Positions 24,071 to 32,046 are shown, counted from the first letter of the stretch. The stretch: 64,000 nucleotides of DNA from Fimbriimonadaceae bacterium (GCA_023957775.1 JAMLGR010000012.1:1-64000); one strand, 5' to 3'. Program-made: numbers and translations. Notes: a model not told the origin generated them from the sequence alone.

Positions 24071-25100
24071 AGGTTTGCGAGACGCCCCACTCCTGGCCCT
24101 TGTCCAGCCCGAACATCTCCGCGCAGGCCATGAAGAAGATGCGCCACCGTTGGAGCCAGCGGGCCGCCTCTTCCGCGCCGTAGTGGTCGGCGAGGATTGC
24201 CAAGGCCTCGTCGCGCCGGGCGTCGAGCCGTTCCAACCATGCGTTGGACGTCTTCTCGTAGTGCGTGCCGTCCCACTCCCAGCGGTCCACCAGCGCCAAC
24301 GCGTCTTGGAACGAAGGCAGGAGGTCGGTGCTGGGCATGATCCCGCCGGTGAAGAAGTGCCGGCCCATCCAGTTGCCCGACCCCTCGGTGTCGAACGTGT
24401 AGGGGAACCGGGCGTGCCGGAAGACGTGGAAGAAGGCGAGCCCCTCCGGCGCGAGCCAACCGGCCATGCGCTCGAAGAGCACCGGGTGGTTGCGCACGTG
24501 TTCGAGCATCTCGATCGAGACGATCCTATCGAACGTCGCTCCCGGCTCGAAAGTGTTCACGTCCGCGGTGCGGATCTCCAGGTTCTGCAATCCCCGGCGC
24601 CGGGCCTCGTCGAGGATGAAACCGCGCTGGGGCGCCGAGTTGGACACGCCTACGATGGACGCCCCCGGGAACCGCTCCGCCAAGTAGAGGCTCAGGGAAC
24701 CCCACCCGCACCCGAGGTCGAGGACGCGCTGGCCGTCCTCGATGCGCGCCCGCTCCGCGTACGTCGCCAGAGCGCGCTCCTCCGCTTCGGCAAGGGTCGC
24801 CACGCCGGGAGCCCATTCGCAGCACGAGTATTTGCGCCTCGGGCCCAACACCAGCTCGAAGAAGCGGGGCGGAAGCTCGTAGTGCTGGGCGTTGGCCTCC
24901 TCGGTGGCCTCGGCGATGGGGGCGTCCTCCAGAGCGCGGACGAACGCCGACAGCGCGGCCTCCTCCGAGCCGTCGCACGCGCGTTCGACGGCGCGGAGGC
25001 GGTTGCGCGAAGCCGAGCGGATCGCGGCGCGGATCACGCTGTCCGGAACGAGCGCACGCTCGGCGAGCGCGAGGCCTGCGGAAACGACGAGTTCAGCCAT
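24051..25100 (-). CDS. CFA-synthase-like SAM methyltransferase (second copy in operon)
   Basis: The protein has 349 aa. It is a class I SAM methyltransferase of the cyclopropane-fatty-acyl-phospholipid synthase superfamily: HYELPPRFFELVLGPRRKYSCCEW (cut here only as a landmark at about 90-113), SAM motif LDLGCGWGSLSLYLAE, and IVSIEMLEHV. It lacks the usual N-terminal lipid-binding domain of full CFA synthase and has its own alpha-helical start. ATG 25100 has GGAGG seven bases upstream. It is the last gene of a six-gene operon and overlaps the DUF1295 gene by eight bases. It probably methylates an unsaturated fatty acyl chain; the product is unknown. The last codons lie in a heptamer repeat. 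Confidence 0.85.
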   Translation of the reverse strand: MAELVVSAGLALAERALVPDSVIRAAIRSASRNRLRAVERACDGSEEAALSAFVRALEDAPIAEATEEANAQHYELPPRFFELVLGPRRKYSCCEWAPGVATLAEAEERALATYAERARIEDGQRVLDLGCGWGSLSLYLAERFPGASIVGVSNSAPQRGFILDEARRRGLQNLEIRTADVNTFEPGATFDRIVSIEMLEHVRNHPVLFERMAGWLAPEGLAFFHVFRHARFPYTFDTEGSGNWMGRHFFTGGIMPSTDLLPSFQDALALVDRWEWDGTHYEKTSNAWLERLDARRDEALAILADHYGAEEAARWLQRWRIFFMACAEMFGLDKGQEWGVSQTLFVVDR

Positions 25101-25884
25101 GGGTTGCCTCCTTGGGCGGGAGCGGGATGAAGGGGGACGTGGTGCGCTGGTATTCGCGGTAGGCATCGCCCCGAGAGAGAAGGGAGCGGGCTTCCGTGAG
25201 CGGGATCCCCGTCACCTTGGTGAGGAAGAGGAGCATCACGAGCATGCCCGCGACGGCGAGCCACACCAGCGGTCCGCCCATCGCCAGCAGCACGTAGCCG
25301 CCCCAGTGCACCCACTCGAAGAAGTAGTTGGGGTGGCGCGACCACGCCCACATGCCATGGCTGCACACCTTGCCCTTGTTGTCCGGATCGGATCGGAACG
25401 CCTGCAATTGACGGTCGGCGATGCTCTCGCCGGTCACACCCAGAAGCCAGACCCCGATCCCGAGAACGTCCAGAAGCGAAGGCGATGGAGATGCGTTCGA
25501 AGCCGCGGCGAGCATGGGCAGGGCGAACATCACCGCCCAAAACGCCTGGATCTGGAAGAAGCCGAACATGAGCGGCTGGGTCTTGGGCCCCCACTTCTCG
25601 CGCAGCATGCGGTAGCGTCCGTCTTCTTCCTCGCCGGAAACGCGCACGAACAGCATCCCGCCCAAACGGAAGGCCCAGACGCCCGCGAGCACCGCCGTGA
25701 TCAAGCGGCGGGTCGGATCGCCGTCCGCGACCGCGGCGAACCAGAGAGCGCACAAGCCGGTTCCGAAGCTCCACGCGACGTCCACGATCCCGGCGTTGTG
25801 CCGGCGGTACTGGACCCACCAAAGGCCGCCCATCATCGCGGCCATCGCGCACCAAGCGATGCCGATGGCTTGCCACACGCTCAT
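25093..25884 (-). CDS. DUF1295 membrane protein (steroid reductase/ICMT-like)
   Basis: The protein has 263 aa and six or seven membrane spans. DUF1295 proteins are related to 3-oxo-5-alpha-steroid 4-dehydrogenases and isoprenylcysteine methyltransferases. The C-terminal half has the typical GMWAWSRHPNYFFEWVHWGG block (residues near 190-210) and ends with EYQRTTSPFIPLPP. It is often found beside CFA-type methyltransferase and DUF1365 genes, which fits a lipid reductase role; that function is inferred. Its ATG overlaps the stop of the selenoprotein-like gene (ATGA). The longer 506-residue frame upstream is a shadow of that gene and of the next CFA gene. Confidence 0.87.
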   Translation of the reverse strand: MSVWQAIGIAWCAMAAMMGGLWWVQYRRHNAGIVDVAWSFGTGLCALWFAAVADGDPTRRLITAVLAGVWAFRLGGMLFVRVSGEEEDGRYRMLREKWGPKTQPLMFGFFQIQAFWAVMFALPMLAAASNASPSPSLLDVLGIGVWLLGVTGESIADRQLQAFRSDPDNKGKVCSHGMWAWSRHPNYFFEWVHWGGYVLLAMGGPLVWLAVAGMLVMLLFLTKVTGIPLTEARSLLSRGDAYREYQRTTSPFIPLPPKEATHG

Positions 25885-26384
25885 CGGGAGCCCTCCCATC
25901 GAGCCAGGGCCAGGTAGTCGGGAACCTCGGACGGGTCCTTGCTGCGGTGCGCCTTCACCAGTTCGCCGTCCACGACGAGAAACACCCCCGGCAGTTGGGA
26001 CGCGTCCCCCTCCGTCGGACCCTGGCGGAACCCTCTGCCGAACGCGCGCGCCGCGCCCAACCACATCTTGGGACCGAGCAGAGCGCCCAACGACCCTCGC
26101 TGCAGATCCAGAGCCTGGTACAGCTTCCGCTCGGGATCGGCGAAACGGGGCACGTCCCCAACGCCGAACTCCTCGAAGAACGGTGCGGCTTTCTCCTCGG
26201 TGCTCATATGGACGAACGCCACCTGCGTTCCCATCCGCTCGATCTCTCCGCGCAGCCGCGCCACGTCGGAGACCATCTCGCGGCAGAAGATTCACCCAAA
26301 GTGCCGAATCACCACCAACAGCAGGGGTTTCTCCCGCGAGAGCAACGCGATCGCGTCCCACTGGGGGAGTTCGAGAAGGGTCAT
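25881..26384 (-). CDS. Peroxiredoxin-like (AhpC/TSA-type) protein, probable selenoprotein read through TGA at 26292-26294
   Basis: Read as one frame with TGA as selenocysteine, this is 167 aa. It starts at ATG 26384 (ATGA overlap with the CFA gene; another in-frame ATG is at 26390). Residues 21-35 read LLLVVIRHFG-U-IFCR, so U31 falls where relatives carry the peroxidatic cysteine of R-H-F-G-C-x-F-C-R-E, giving a U-x-x-C34 redox motif. The family fold continues intact after it: VAFVHMSTEEKAAPFF, GVGDVPRFADPERKLYQAL, QLPGVFLVVDGELV and PDYLALA. A plain gene call would start at ATG 26276 (131 aa) and lose the active site. Role: thiol- or peroxide-dependent redox within a lipid-modifying operon. 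Alternative: a Cys-to-stop mutation, thus a pseudogene. Confidence 0.82.
26256..26294 (-). other. In-frame UGA and candidate bacterial SECIS hairpin
   Basis: UGA occupies 26294-26292 (minus strand). Sixteen bases further is the apical loop UGG (26275-26273), closed by GAGA (26279-26276) and UCUC (26272-26269). A lower helix CCGC (26283-26280) with GCGG (26259-26256) can close the structure around a one-sided bulge. Distance to the loop, the four-base upper stem and a G in the first two loop positions agree with what is known of bacterial SECIS elements. The fold was made by eye and not by energy calculation. Confidence 0.55.
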
Positions 26385-27631
26385 CGCCATACGGTCTCCT
26401 TCGAAGCCAGCTCTCCGCGCGGCACCGCGCCGGACCACCTGGGTTTGGCGAGCACCATCTGGACGTCGCCCACGTGCCGCTCGGCGAAACCCGCCTCGCA
26501 GTACCGCAGGTAGAACTCCCACAGTCGGAGGAGGCGCTCCGGGTAACCGAGCGCGCGCGCCTCTTCCCTGCGCGCAACGAACCGCTCCCGCCACAGGCGG
26601 AGGGTGGTGGCATAGTGCGGACCGATCTCCTCGAGGTCCACCAGCCGAAGGTCCGAGGCGCGCGTCATCGCCTGCTGCATCGCCGTCCTCGAAGGGCAGC
26701 AGCTGCCCGGGAAGATGACGTGGCGGATGAAGTCGACGGAGCGCACGTACTGGGCGTAACGCTGGTCCGGCATCGTGATCGCCTGCACGGCCATGGCGCC
26801 CTGGGGCCGCAGCAGCTCCGCACACTTGGCGAAGAAACGTGGGAGGTTCTCGTGGCCAACGGCCTCGATCATCTCGATCGACACGATCCGGTCGAACTTG
26901 CCCTGAAGGTCGCGGTAATCCTTGAGGAGCACCTCCACCCGGTCCTGAAGTCCGGCCTCCTGGATGCGGCTGCTGGCCAGCGCGTGCTGTTGGCGCGAGA
27001 TCGTCGTAGTCGTGACGCGGCACCCGAACTCCTTGGCGGCCATCAGCGCGAAGCTCCCCCACCCGCTTCCGATTTCGAGCACGTGGTGGCCCGGGTTGAG
27101 TTCGAGCTTGCGGCAAAGGCGGCGGAGCTTGGCTTCGGACGCTTGCTCGAGCGTGGCCTCGGGGTGCTCGAAGAACCCGCACGAGTACGTCATGCTCTCG
27201 TCGAGGAACAGCGAGAAGAACTCGTTCCCGAGATCGTAGTGCGCGTGGATGTTCGCGCGGCTGTTGGCCTTCGTGTTGCGCCGCCCGAGGTGGCGCAGCA
27301 GGTTGGGCAGCGACATCAGCCAGGCGAGGCGGCGCTCCAGGGGACTCTCATGGCCGATGCGCCGCACCAGGATCTGGAACAAGGCCGTGAGGTCGTCGCT
27401 GTCCCAGGTGCCGTCTCCGTACGCTTGCGACGCCCCGATCGAACCGCGAAACGCAAGCTGGCGGTACGTGGCCGGATCGTGGACCACGAGCTGGGCGCGC
27501 AGGGGGCGGCTGGGATCGACCGCACCGAGCCGAAGCTCTCGATGCGGGTCTTTCAGGAGGATTTCCCCTCCCTGCAGCCGATCGAGGGCGGCGATCACGG
27601 CTCGGCGACACAGAGCATCGAGTGGTTTCAT
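26381..27631 (-). CDS. Cyclopropane-fatty-acyl-phospholipid synthase family methyltransferase
   Basis: The protein has 416 aa, full length for the CFA synthase family. An N-terminal lipid-binding domain (about 1-130, SCP2-like, with SQAYGDGTWDSDDLTALF) precedes the methyltransferase domain: HYDLGNEFFSLFLDESMTYS, SAM motif VLEIGSGWGSFALMAAKEFG, IVSIEMIEAVGHE and the C-terminal HYATTLRLWRERF. Members transfer a methylene or methyl group from SAM to the double bond of membrane acyl chains. Linked to DUF1365 and a flavin oxidase, it may make a methyl-branched or furan-type product instead of a plain cyclopropane ring. ATGA overlaps join it to genes on both sides. Confidence 0.92.
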   Translation of the reverse strand: MKPLDALCRRAVIAALDRLQGGEILLKDPHRELRLGAVDPSRPLRAQLVVHDPATYRQLAFRGSIGASQAYGDGTWDSDDLTALFQILVRRIGHESPLERRLAWLMSLPNLLRHLGRRNTKANSRANIHAHYDLGNEFFSLFLDESMTYSCGFFEHPEATLEQASEAKLRRLCRKLELNPGHHVLEIGSGWGSFALMAAKEFGCRVTTTTISRQQHALASSRIQEAGLQDRVEVLLKDYRDLQGKFDRIVSIEMIEAVGHENLPRFFAKCAELLRPQGAMAVQAITMPDQRYAQYVRSVDFIRHVIFPGSCCPSRTAMQQAMTRASDLRLVDLEEIGPHYATTLRLWRERFVARREEARALGYPERLLRLWEFYLRYCEAGFAERHVGDVQMVLAKPRWSGAVPRGELASKETVWR

Positions 27632-28383
27632 GGTTGCATCTCGGGCAGATGGTTCTTGGAGGGATGGCGCTGGTAGGGAACGCCCTTGCGCCACAGCTTG
27701 AGCGCTTGGAAATAGATGCCCGCGATCACGCGGTGCGTCATCAGCGGGTGACGCCAGGACAGCCGCCGCCACTCGCTTGCGGTGAGCGGGCGGCGACGCA
27801 TGACGAGCGTGGCGTCCAGGACTTTGTCGTCGCGCTCGAAGCTCTCCATGTGCACGACCAGGTTCTCGCCGGGAGGCTCGAAGCGCCATGAGTAGCGCTG
27901 GTCCATCCCCATGAAGGGCGACACGTGGAACTCCTTGCTGAACCGGCCGAGACCCTCTTCGGAGCTGCGCTGCACGTAGCAGTGGGTCTCGCCCCACGGC
28001 GTGTTGTGCACCTCGCTCACGATGGCCTCCACGCGCGTGTCGGCCTCGTCGAAGCAGTAGAGGAAGGAGACGGGATTGAACCGGAAACCCGCGGTGCGCG
28101 GGTGGGTGAGCATCCGTACCGGACCCAGGTTCTCCAGCCCAAGCCGCTCGGCCGCGAGCGCGCGGGCCGCGTGGTCCAAGCGCACTCCGGGTTCGCCGAA
28201 GTGCTCCTCCCGGCGAATGCCGCGGGCGAGCTTCTTCAACAGAGGCTCCTTCTGGACCGAGCCGTCGAGGGGCCACAACTCCTCGAGGTCCACGTAAGCC
28301 ATGTGGAGGTCGTAGCGAAACGCGTGGGGACGGGGCGCGAAGCGCCGGTGGCGCACCCAGCCGTCGTAGAAGGCGCTCTTCAT
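27628..28383 (-). CDS. DUF1365 family protein
   Basis: The protein has 251 aa and begins MKSAFYDGWVRHRRFAPRPHAFRYDL, the family's conserved start (H-R-R-x-x-P-x-x-H-x-F). FRFNPVSFLYCFD and the EVHNTPWGETHCYV block follow, all typical of DUF1365. The function is not established; the family is almost always coded next to a flavin amine-oxidase-like gene and a CFA synthase, as here, and belongs to light- or singlet-oxygen-induced lipid-modification gene sets in proteobacteria. It overlaps both neighbours by ATGA, so it is cotranslated. Confidence 0.93.
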   Translation of the reverse strand: MKSAFYDGWVRHRRFAPRPHAFRYDLHMAYVDLEELWPLDGSVQKEPLLKKLARGIRREEHFGEPGVRLDHAARALAAERLGLENLGPVRMLTHPRTAGFRFNPVSFLYCFDEADTRVEAIVSEVHNTPWGETHCYVQRSSEEGLGRFSKEFHVSPFMGMDQRYSWRFEPPGENLVVHMESFERDDKVLDATLVMRRRPLTASEWRRLSWRHPLMTHRVIAGIYFQALKLWRKGVPYQRHPSKNHLPEMQP

Positions 28384-29615
28384 GCCTTGCCTCCGAACGC
28401 AGCGGCGACCTCGAGCGCGCTCCGGACCCCGTCCTCGTGGAAGCCGTAGCCCCAGTACGCCCCGCAATACGAGATGCGGTTGTGGCGGAGCATCGAGGCG
28501 CGGCGCTCTCGCGCGGCCATCCCTTCGACGGTGGTCACGGGGTGGTGGTACGTGAAGCGGCGCAGCACCTTTTCGGGTGCGATTCCCCGCTCGTTGAGCG
28601 AGACGCAAAACGTGCTCGTCGAGCGAAGCGACTGCAGCAGGTTCATATGGTAGGTTACGGCGGCGGGGGCATCGGGTTGGGTTCCCGCGTGGTAGTTCCA
28701 ACTCGCCCAAGCCGCTTTCGAGCGCGGCAGGACCGAGGTGTCGGTGTGCAGCACGACGTCGTTCGGCTGGTACGGGAAAGCGCTCAGCGCGGCGCACTCC
28801 GAGTCCGTAGGGTCTGTGAGCGCGTCCAGCGCCTGATCGGCGTGGCAGGCGAACACCAACTCGTCGAATCGCTCTGCGCCTCGAGTCGAGACGACCTCGA
28901 CGCCGTCCTGTGTGCGCCTCACGGCGTGCACGGGCGAGCTTGTCCGAAACTCGACGCCGAGCCCCTTCAGAAGTTTGTCCACGTAGCGTTGGGACCCTCC
29001 CCGAACGACCTCCCACTGGGGCCGGTCCTCGAACTGCAGCATGCCGTGGGCCTGGAGGAAGCCGGCGACGAACCGGATGGGAAAGGCGCCAAAAAGGGAT
29101 CCGGGACAGGACCAGAGCGCCGACCCAAGCGGCTGCAAGAACCGTTCGGCAAACTCGCGAGACCTTCCGCGGGATTGGACATAGGCGTCGACGGTCAGGC
29201 TGGCGGGCGCCTGGGCCAGCTCCTCGCCATCCCTGAAGAAACCGCGGATGTCCGCCAGCATCCTCCAGTGGCCGGGCTTGAGGACGCTGGCTGGCTGGGC
29301 GAAGAGCGTGCGGGGGCCCCGACCCGCATACTCGATGCCCGAGCGGTCGCACCGAACCCCGAACGACATGTCCGTCGGCTGGGTCTCGACGCCCAACTCG
29401 TCGAGCAGGGCGGAGAAGAGGGGGTAGTTGCGCCGGTTGAAGACGATGAAGCCCGTGTCCACCTGGAACTCCGACCGTCCATCGCTCACCGTGACAGTGG
29501 CGACATGTCCCCCGACCTTCGGGGCCGCTTCAAACAGGGTCACGCGGTGCTGGCGCGAAAGGGCCCGGGCTGCCACCAGCCCCGAGACGCCCCCACCCAC
29601 CACCGCGATGTGCAT
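28380..29615 (-). CDS. NAD(P)/FAD-dependent flavin oxidase, amine-oxidase/desaturase type
   Basis: The protein has 411 aa. It starts MHIAVVGGGVSGLVAARALS, the Rossmann FAD-binding motif (G-x-G-x-x-G at about 7-12), with E in LFEAAPKVGGH; the family is that of phytoene-desaturase/amine-oxidase flavoproteins found beside DUF1365 and CFA genes. In Rhodobacter a related flavoprotein takes part in making methylated furan fatty acids, so a desaturase or oxidase acting on a methylated acyl chain is plausible (inference). It is the first gene of the operon. The ATG at 29615 is only eight bases from a perfect TATAAT, so the message is practically leaderless. Confidence 0.9.
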   Translation of the reverse strand: MHIAVVGGGVSGLVAARALSRQHRVTLFEAAPKVGGHVATVTVSDGRSEFQVDTGFIVFNRRNYPLFSALLDELGVETQPTDMSFGVRCDRSGIEYAGRGPRTLFAQPASVLKPGHWRMLADIRGFFRDGEELAQAPASLTVDAYVQSRGRSREFAERFLQPLGSALWSCPGSLFGAFPIRFVAGFLQAHGMLQFEDRPQWEVVRGGSQRYVDKLLKGLGVEFRTSSPVHAVRRTQDGVEVVSTRGAERFDELVFACHADQALDALTDPTDSECAALSAFPYQPNDVVLHTDTSVLPRSKAAWASWNYHAGTQPDAPAAVTYHMNLLQSLRSTSTFCVSLNERGIAPEKVLRRFTYHHPVTTVEGMAARERRASMLRHNRISYCGAYWGYGFHEDGVRSALEVAAAFGGKA

Positions 29616-29652
29616 TACATATCATTATACACTGATATGTAATGCATTGCAA
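29611..29652 (-). promoter_or_regulatory. Consensus promoter inside a 14-bp perfect inverted repeat (putative operator)
   Basis: On the minus strand TTGCAA (29652-29647), a 17-bp spacer and TATAAT (29629-29624) make a textbook sigma-70 promoter, eight bases before the ATG at 29615. TGCATTACATATCA (29611-29624) and TGATATGTAATGCA (29633-29646) are perfect inverted copies with an 8-bp spacer TTATACAC. The palindrome covers the spacer, the -10 box and the start codon. This AT-rich patch is conspicuous in GC-rich surroundings. A dimeric repressor bound here would block both polymerase and the first codon. The regulator is not identifiable in the window. Confidence 0.85.
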
Positions 29653-29653
29653 A

Positions 29654-30409
29654 TCAGGACTTCAGGGGCTGGATCTCGATCCTCCGAAACTCCACAGGAT
29701 GGCTCTCCGACTGCAGGGAGATCGTGCCCCCGTCGATCAGCAGCTTGCCGTCCCTGATCAGGGTCTTCGCATCGGGGTCGTTCGGGTCGAACTGGATCTG
29801 CTCGTAGCGCAGCACCTCCTTCCCGTCAATGCGGTGGATCACGAGCCCCGCCCCATGGACTTCGACCTCGCACGAAACCCACTCTTCGCCGCGAAACGTG
29901 GGCGAGATCGAGTTCGTGCAGTGCTGGGTGATCAGCTTCCCGCCCATCACGATGTTCGTGCCGGGGGTGCACACGTTGCCGGTCGGCCGGTCGCCCGTGG
30001 CGTCGCCGCCCAGAAGCTGCACCTCGCACGAAACGGGGAAGTCCTGGTCGACGCGCATCGACTCGGGGGTCTGCCCATGGATCATGATCCCGCTATTCTT
30101 GAACGCCCACCCCGGGCCCCCCTCGATCTGCTTCCCGACGAAACGGTACTCGAGGCGCAACTTGTAGTTCGAGTACGGGGTCTTGTAGAAGAGGTGGCCG
30201 AACCTACCGTCGAACTTGCCGCCGTAGCCGTCGTACGACACCTTCAGCACGCCGTCCTCGACCCGGAAGGTGTTGGCGAAGTTCTCGCCCGCGGGGTAGT
30301 GGGTGATCTTGGGCGTCCATCCCGAGAGGTCGTGCCCGTTGAACAAAGGTTGCCACGCCTGAGGCGGGGAGGCGGGAGTGAGCAGAAGGGCCAGTGCGAG
30401 AAGGCTCAT
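29654..30409 (-). CDS. DUF1080 (3-keto-disaccharide hydrolase-like) secreted protein
   Basis: The protein has 251 aa with a signal peptide (MSLLALALLLTPASPPQA). The DUF1080 domain starts at QPLFNGHDLSGWTP and has the concanavalin-like blocks YKLRLEYRF, NSGIMIHGQ, VSCEVQLLGGD and FRRIEIQPL. Some DUF1080 members hydrolyse 3-keto-glycosides made by Gfo/Idh-type oxidoreductases; such an oxidoreductase is at 37207, though not adjacent. TACAAT lies six bases before the ATG (leaderless pattern). Its stop codon touches the -35 box of the flavin-oxidase operon on the same strand. Confidence 0.9.
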   Translation of the reverse strand: MSLLALALLLTPASPPQAWQPLFNGHDLSGWTPKITHYPAGENFANTFRVEDGVLKVSYDGYGGKFDGRFGHLFYKTPYSNYKLRLEYRFVGKQIEGGPGWAFKNSGIMIHGQTPESMRVDQDFPVSCEVQLLGGDATGDRPTGNVCTPGTNIVMGGKLITQHCTNSISPTFRGEEWVSCEVEVHGAGLVIHRIDGKEVLRYEQIQFDPNDPDAKTLIRDGKLLIDGGTISLQSESHPVEFRRIEIQPLKS

Positions 30410-30425
30410 ACCCGCATTGTAGTCT

Positions 30426-31424
30426 CTACCGCCAGAACAGGCTGAGCACCTCGAAGCACACGGCTCCGAAGGCGGCGGTGGCGGGAATCGTGATCACCCA
30501 AGCGATCACGACGCCCCTCGCGACCTGCCACCGAACGGCAGAGATCCTCTTGGACGCGCCCACACCGAAGATCGAAGCCGTGATCGCGTGGGTGGTCGAG
30601 ATCGGCATCCCGAAATGGCTTGCCGCGAGGATGACGGCCGCGCCGGAGGTCTCCGCCGCGAAGCCGTGCACCGGCTCGAGGCGGATGATCTTGTGGCCCA
30701 GCGTCTTGATGATCCGCCAGCCTCCCGCCGCGGTGCCGAATCCCATCGCCGTGGCGCACGCAAGTTTCACCCAGAGCGGCACCTCCGGCTGGGCGAGCAT
30801 CCCATTTGCGACCAACGCCAGGGTGATGATGCCCATGCTCTTCTGGGCGTCGTTCTGCCCGTGGGAGAACGCCATGAGCGCCGAGGACACCAGTTGCAGC
30901 TTTCGGAACGCCCCTCCCGCTTTGCCGGGGTGGACGTTGTGGAAGAAGCCCGCGATCAGGCGCATGACCAGGAATGCGACGAAGAACCCGACGATGGGGG
31001 ACCCGACCAGAGGGAGGATCACCTTGTCGACCACTCCGTTCCACGTCACGATGGTCACCCCCCCCTTGGCGATTGCCGCCCCGAGAAGGCCGCCGATCAG
31101 CGCGTGCGAGGAGCTGGAGGGGATGCCGTAGACCCACGTGATCAGATTCCATCCGATCGCTCCCACCACGGCGGCGAGCACTACCACCTCGGTGGCTTGG
31201 GTCGGGTCCACGATGCCGCCCGCGATGGTTTTGGCGACGTGGGTGGCCACCATGGCCCCCGCCACGTTCAGCACGGCGGCCATCATTACGGCCTGTAGCG
31301 GCGTTAGGACTCGGGTCGACACGACGGTCGCGATCGCGTTGGCGGTGTCGTGGAAGCCGTTGATGTAATCGAACGCGAGGGCGCCGACGATCACCAGGAC
31401 GAGCAGGATCGACAGCTCAGGCAT
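30426..31424 (-). CDS. pit: Inorganic phosphate transporter, PiT family
   Basis: The protein has 332 aa and about 10 membrane spans. Two PiT signature repeats are visible: GFHDTANAIATVVSTRVLTP near the N-terminus (about 23-42) and ALMAFSHGQNDAQKSMGII in the middle (about 190-208), the second being the inverted half. It imports phosphate, probably as a metal-phosphate complex with protons or sodium. Eight bases overlap the end of the DUF47 gene upstream, the usual partner. The short length (332 rather than about 500) is that of the compact bacterial type. Confidence 0.95.
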   Translation of the reverse strand: MPELSILLVLVIVGALAFDYINGFHDTANAIATVVSTRVLTPLQAVMMAAVLNVAGAMVATHVAKTIAGGIVDPTQATEVVVLAAVVGAIGWNLITWVYGIPSSSSHALIGGLLGAAIAKGGVTIVTWNGVVDKVILPLVGSPIVGFFVAFLVMRLIAGFFHNVHPGKAGGAFRKLQLVSSALMAFSHGQNDAQKSMGIITLALVANGMLAQPEVPLWVKLACATAMGFGTAAGGWRIIKTLGHKIIRLEPVHGFAAETSGAAVILAASHFGMPISTTHAITASIFGVGASKRISAVRWQVARGVVIAWVITIPATAAFGAVCFEVLSLFWR

Positions 31425-32046
31425 ATTTGTCGATGATCGTCCCGACGATCGCGGCGATGTGCTCGCACTTGTCGGAAGCCTGTTCGATCCGGTCGAACAT
31501 CTCCTTCCACTTGATCACTTCCAGCGCTTCGATGCCCGGCTGGTCGAAGAGATTCTTGAGCGCCTTGCGAAACGCCTTGTCGCTCTGGTTCTCGACGGTG
31601 TGGATCTCGCGCAGAGTCTCGCGCAGCGAGACCGACTTGGAGAAGCCGTTGCGAAGCTCGCGAATCGCGCTGTCTGTGAGCTGGGTGAGGTGCTGCAGCA
31701 GTTCGACGACCGGTAGTAGATCCTCTCGGGGGCCTGTGAGCGAGTAAAGCTCGGCTCGCGCGGCCGCCGCCTCGATGAGATCGGTGACGTCGTCGAGGGC
31801 TTGGCTCAGCTCGCGGAGATCCTCCTTGTCCAGCGGTGTGATGAACATCGTGGCGAGTCGGTTCTGCAACTCGTGCGTGAGCGTGTCGCCCTCGCCTTCC
31901 AGTTCGTCGAGGACCTTCGCGTGGTGGGGCAGGTTGCCGAAGTCATGGACCATGGCCAGAAAGGCGTCCGCCGACCGCATAGCGATCTTGGCCTGACCCT
32001 CGAGAAGGTCGTAGACCACCGTCTCCTTCCGCATCTTCATCTTCAT
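31417..32046 (-). CDS. DUF47/PhoU-like phosphate transport regulator
   Basis: The protein has 209 aa, all alpha-helical, with the PhoU-like DUF47 pattern (EGEGDTLTHELQNRLATMFITPLDKEDLRELSQ and two acidic E/D-rich metal motifs). ATG 32046 is preferred to an upstream in-frame ATG since MKMKMRKETVVYDLL is a usual start and GGAGAGG lies 12 bases before it. DUF47 proteins are coded with Pit transporters and are thought to control them. The pair is an operon overlapping by eight bases. Confidence 0.92.
   Translation of the reverse strand: MKMKMRKETVVYDLLEGQAKIAMRSADAFLAMVHDFGNLPHHAKVLDELEGEGDTLTHELQNRLATMFITPLDKEDLRELSQALDDVTDLIEAAAARAELYSLTGPREDLLPVVELLQHLTQLTDSAIRELRNGFSKSVSLRETLREIHTVENQSDKAFRKALKNLFDQPGIEALEVIKWKEMFDRIEQASDKCEHIAAIVGTIIDKYA

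Noticed and set aside
25881-26276. A 131-aa gene starting at ATG 26276
   Set aside because: It lacks the active site and any ribosome binding site; the frame continues upstream through TGA with clear family homology.
26292-26294. TGA as a sequencing error or pseudogene mutation
   Set aside because: Not excluded, but less likely: it hits exactly the residue most often replaced by Sec in this family, the rest is intact, and a plausible SECIS follows.
25093-26613. A 506-residue frame that would fuse a long N-terminal part to DUF1295
   Set aside because: The N-terminal part is the wrong frame of the CFA and selenoprotein-like genes; DUF1295 begins at ATG 25884 in an ATGA overlap.
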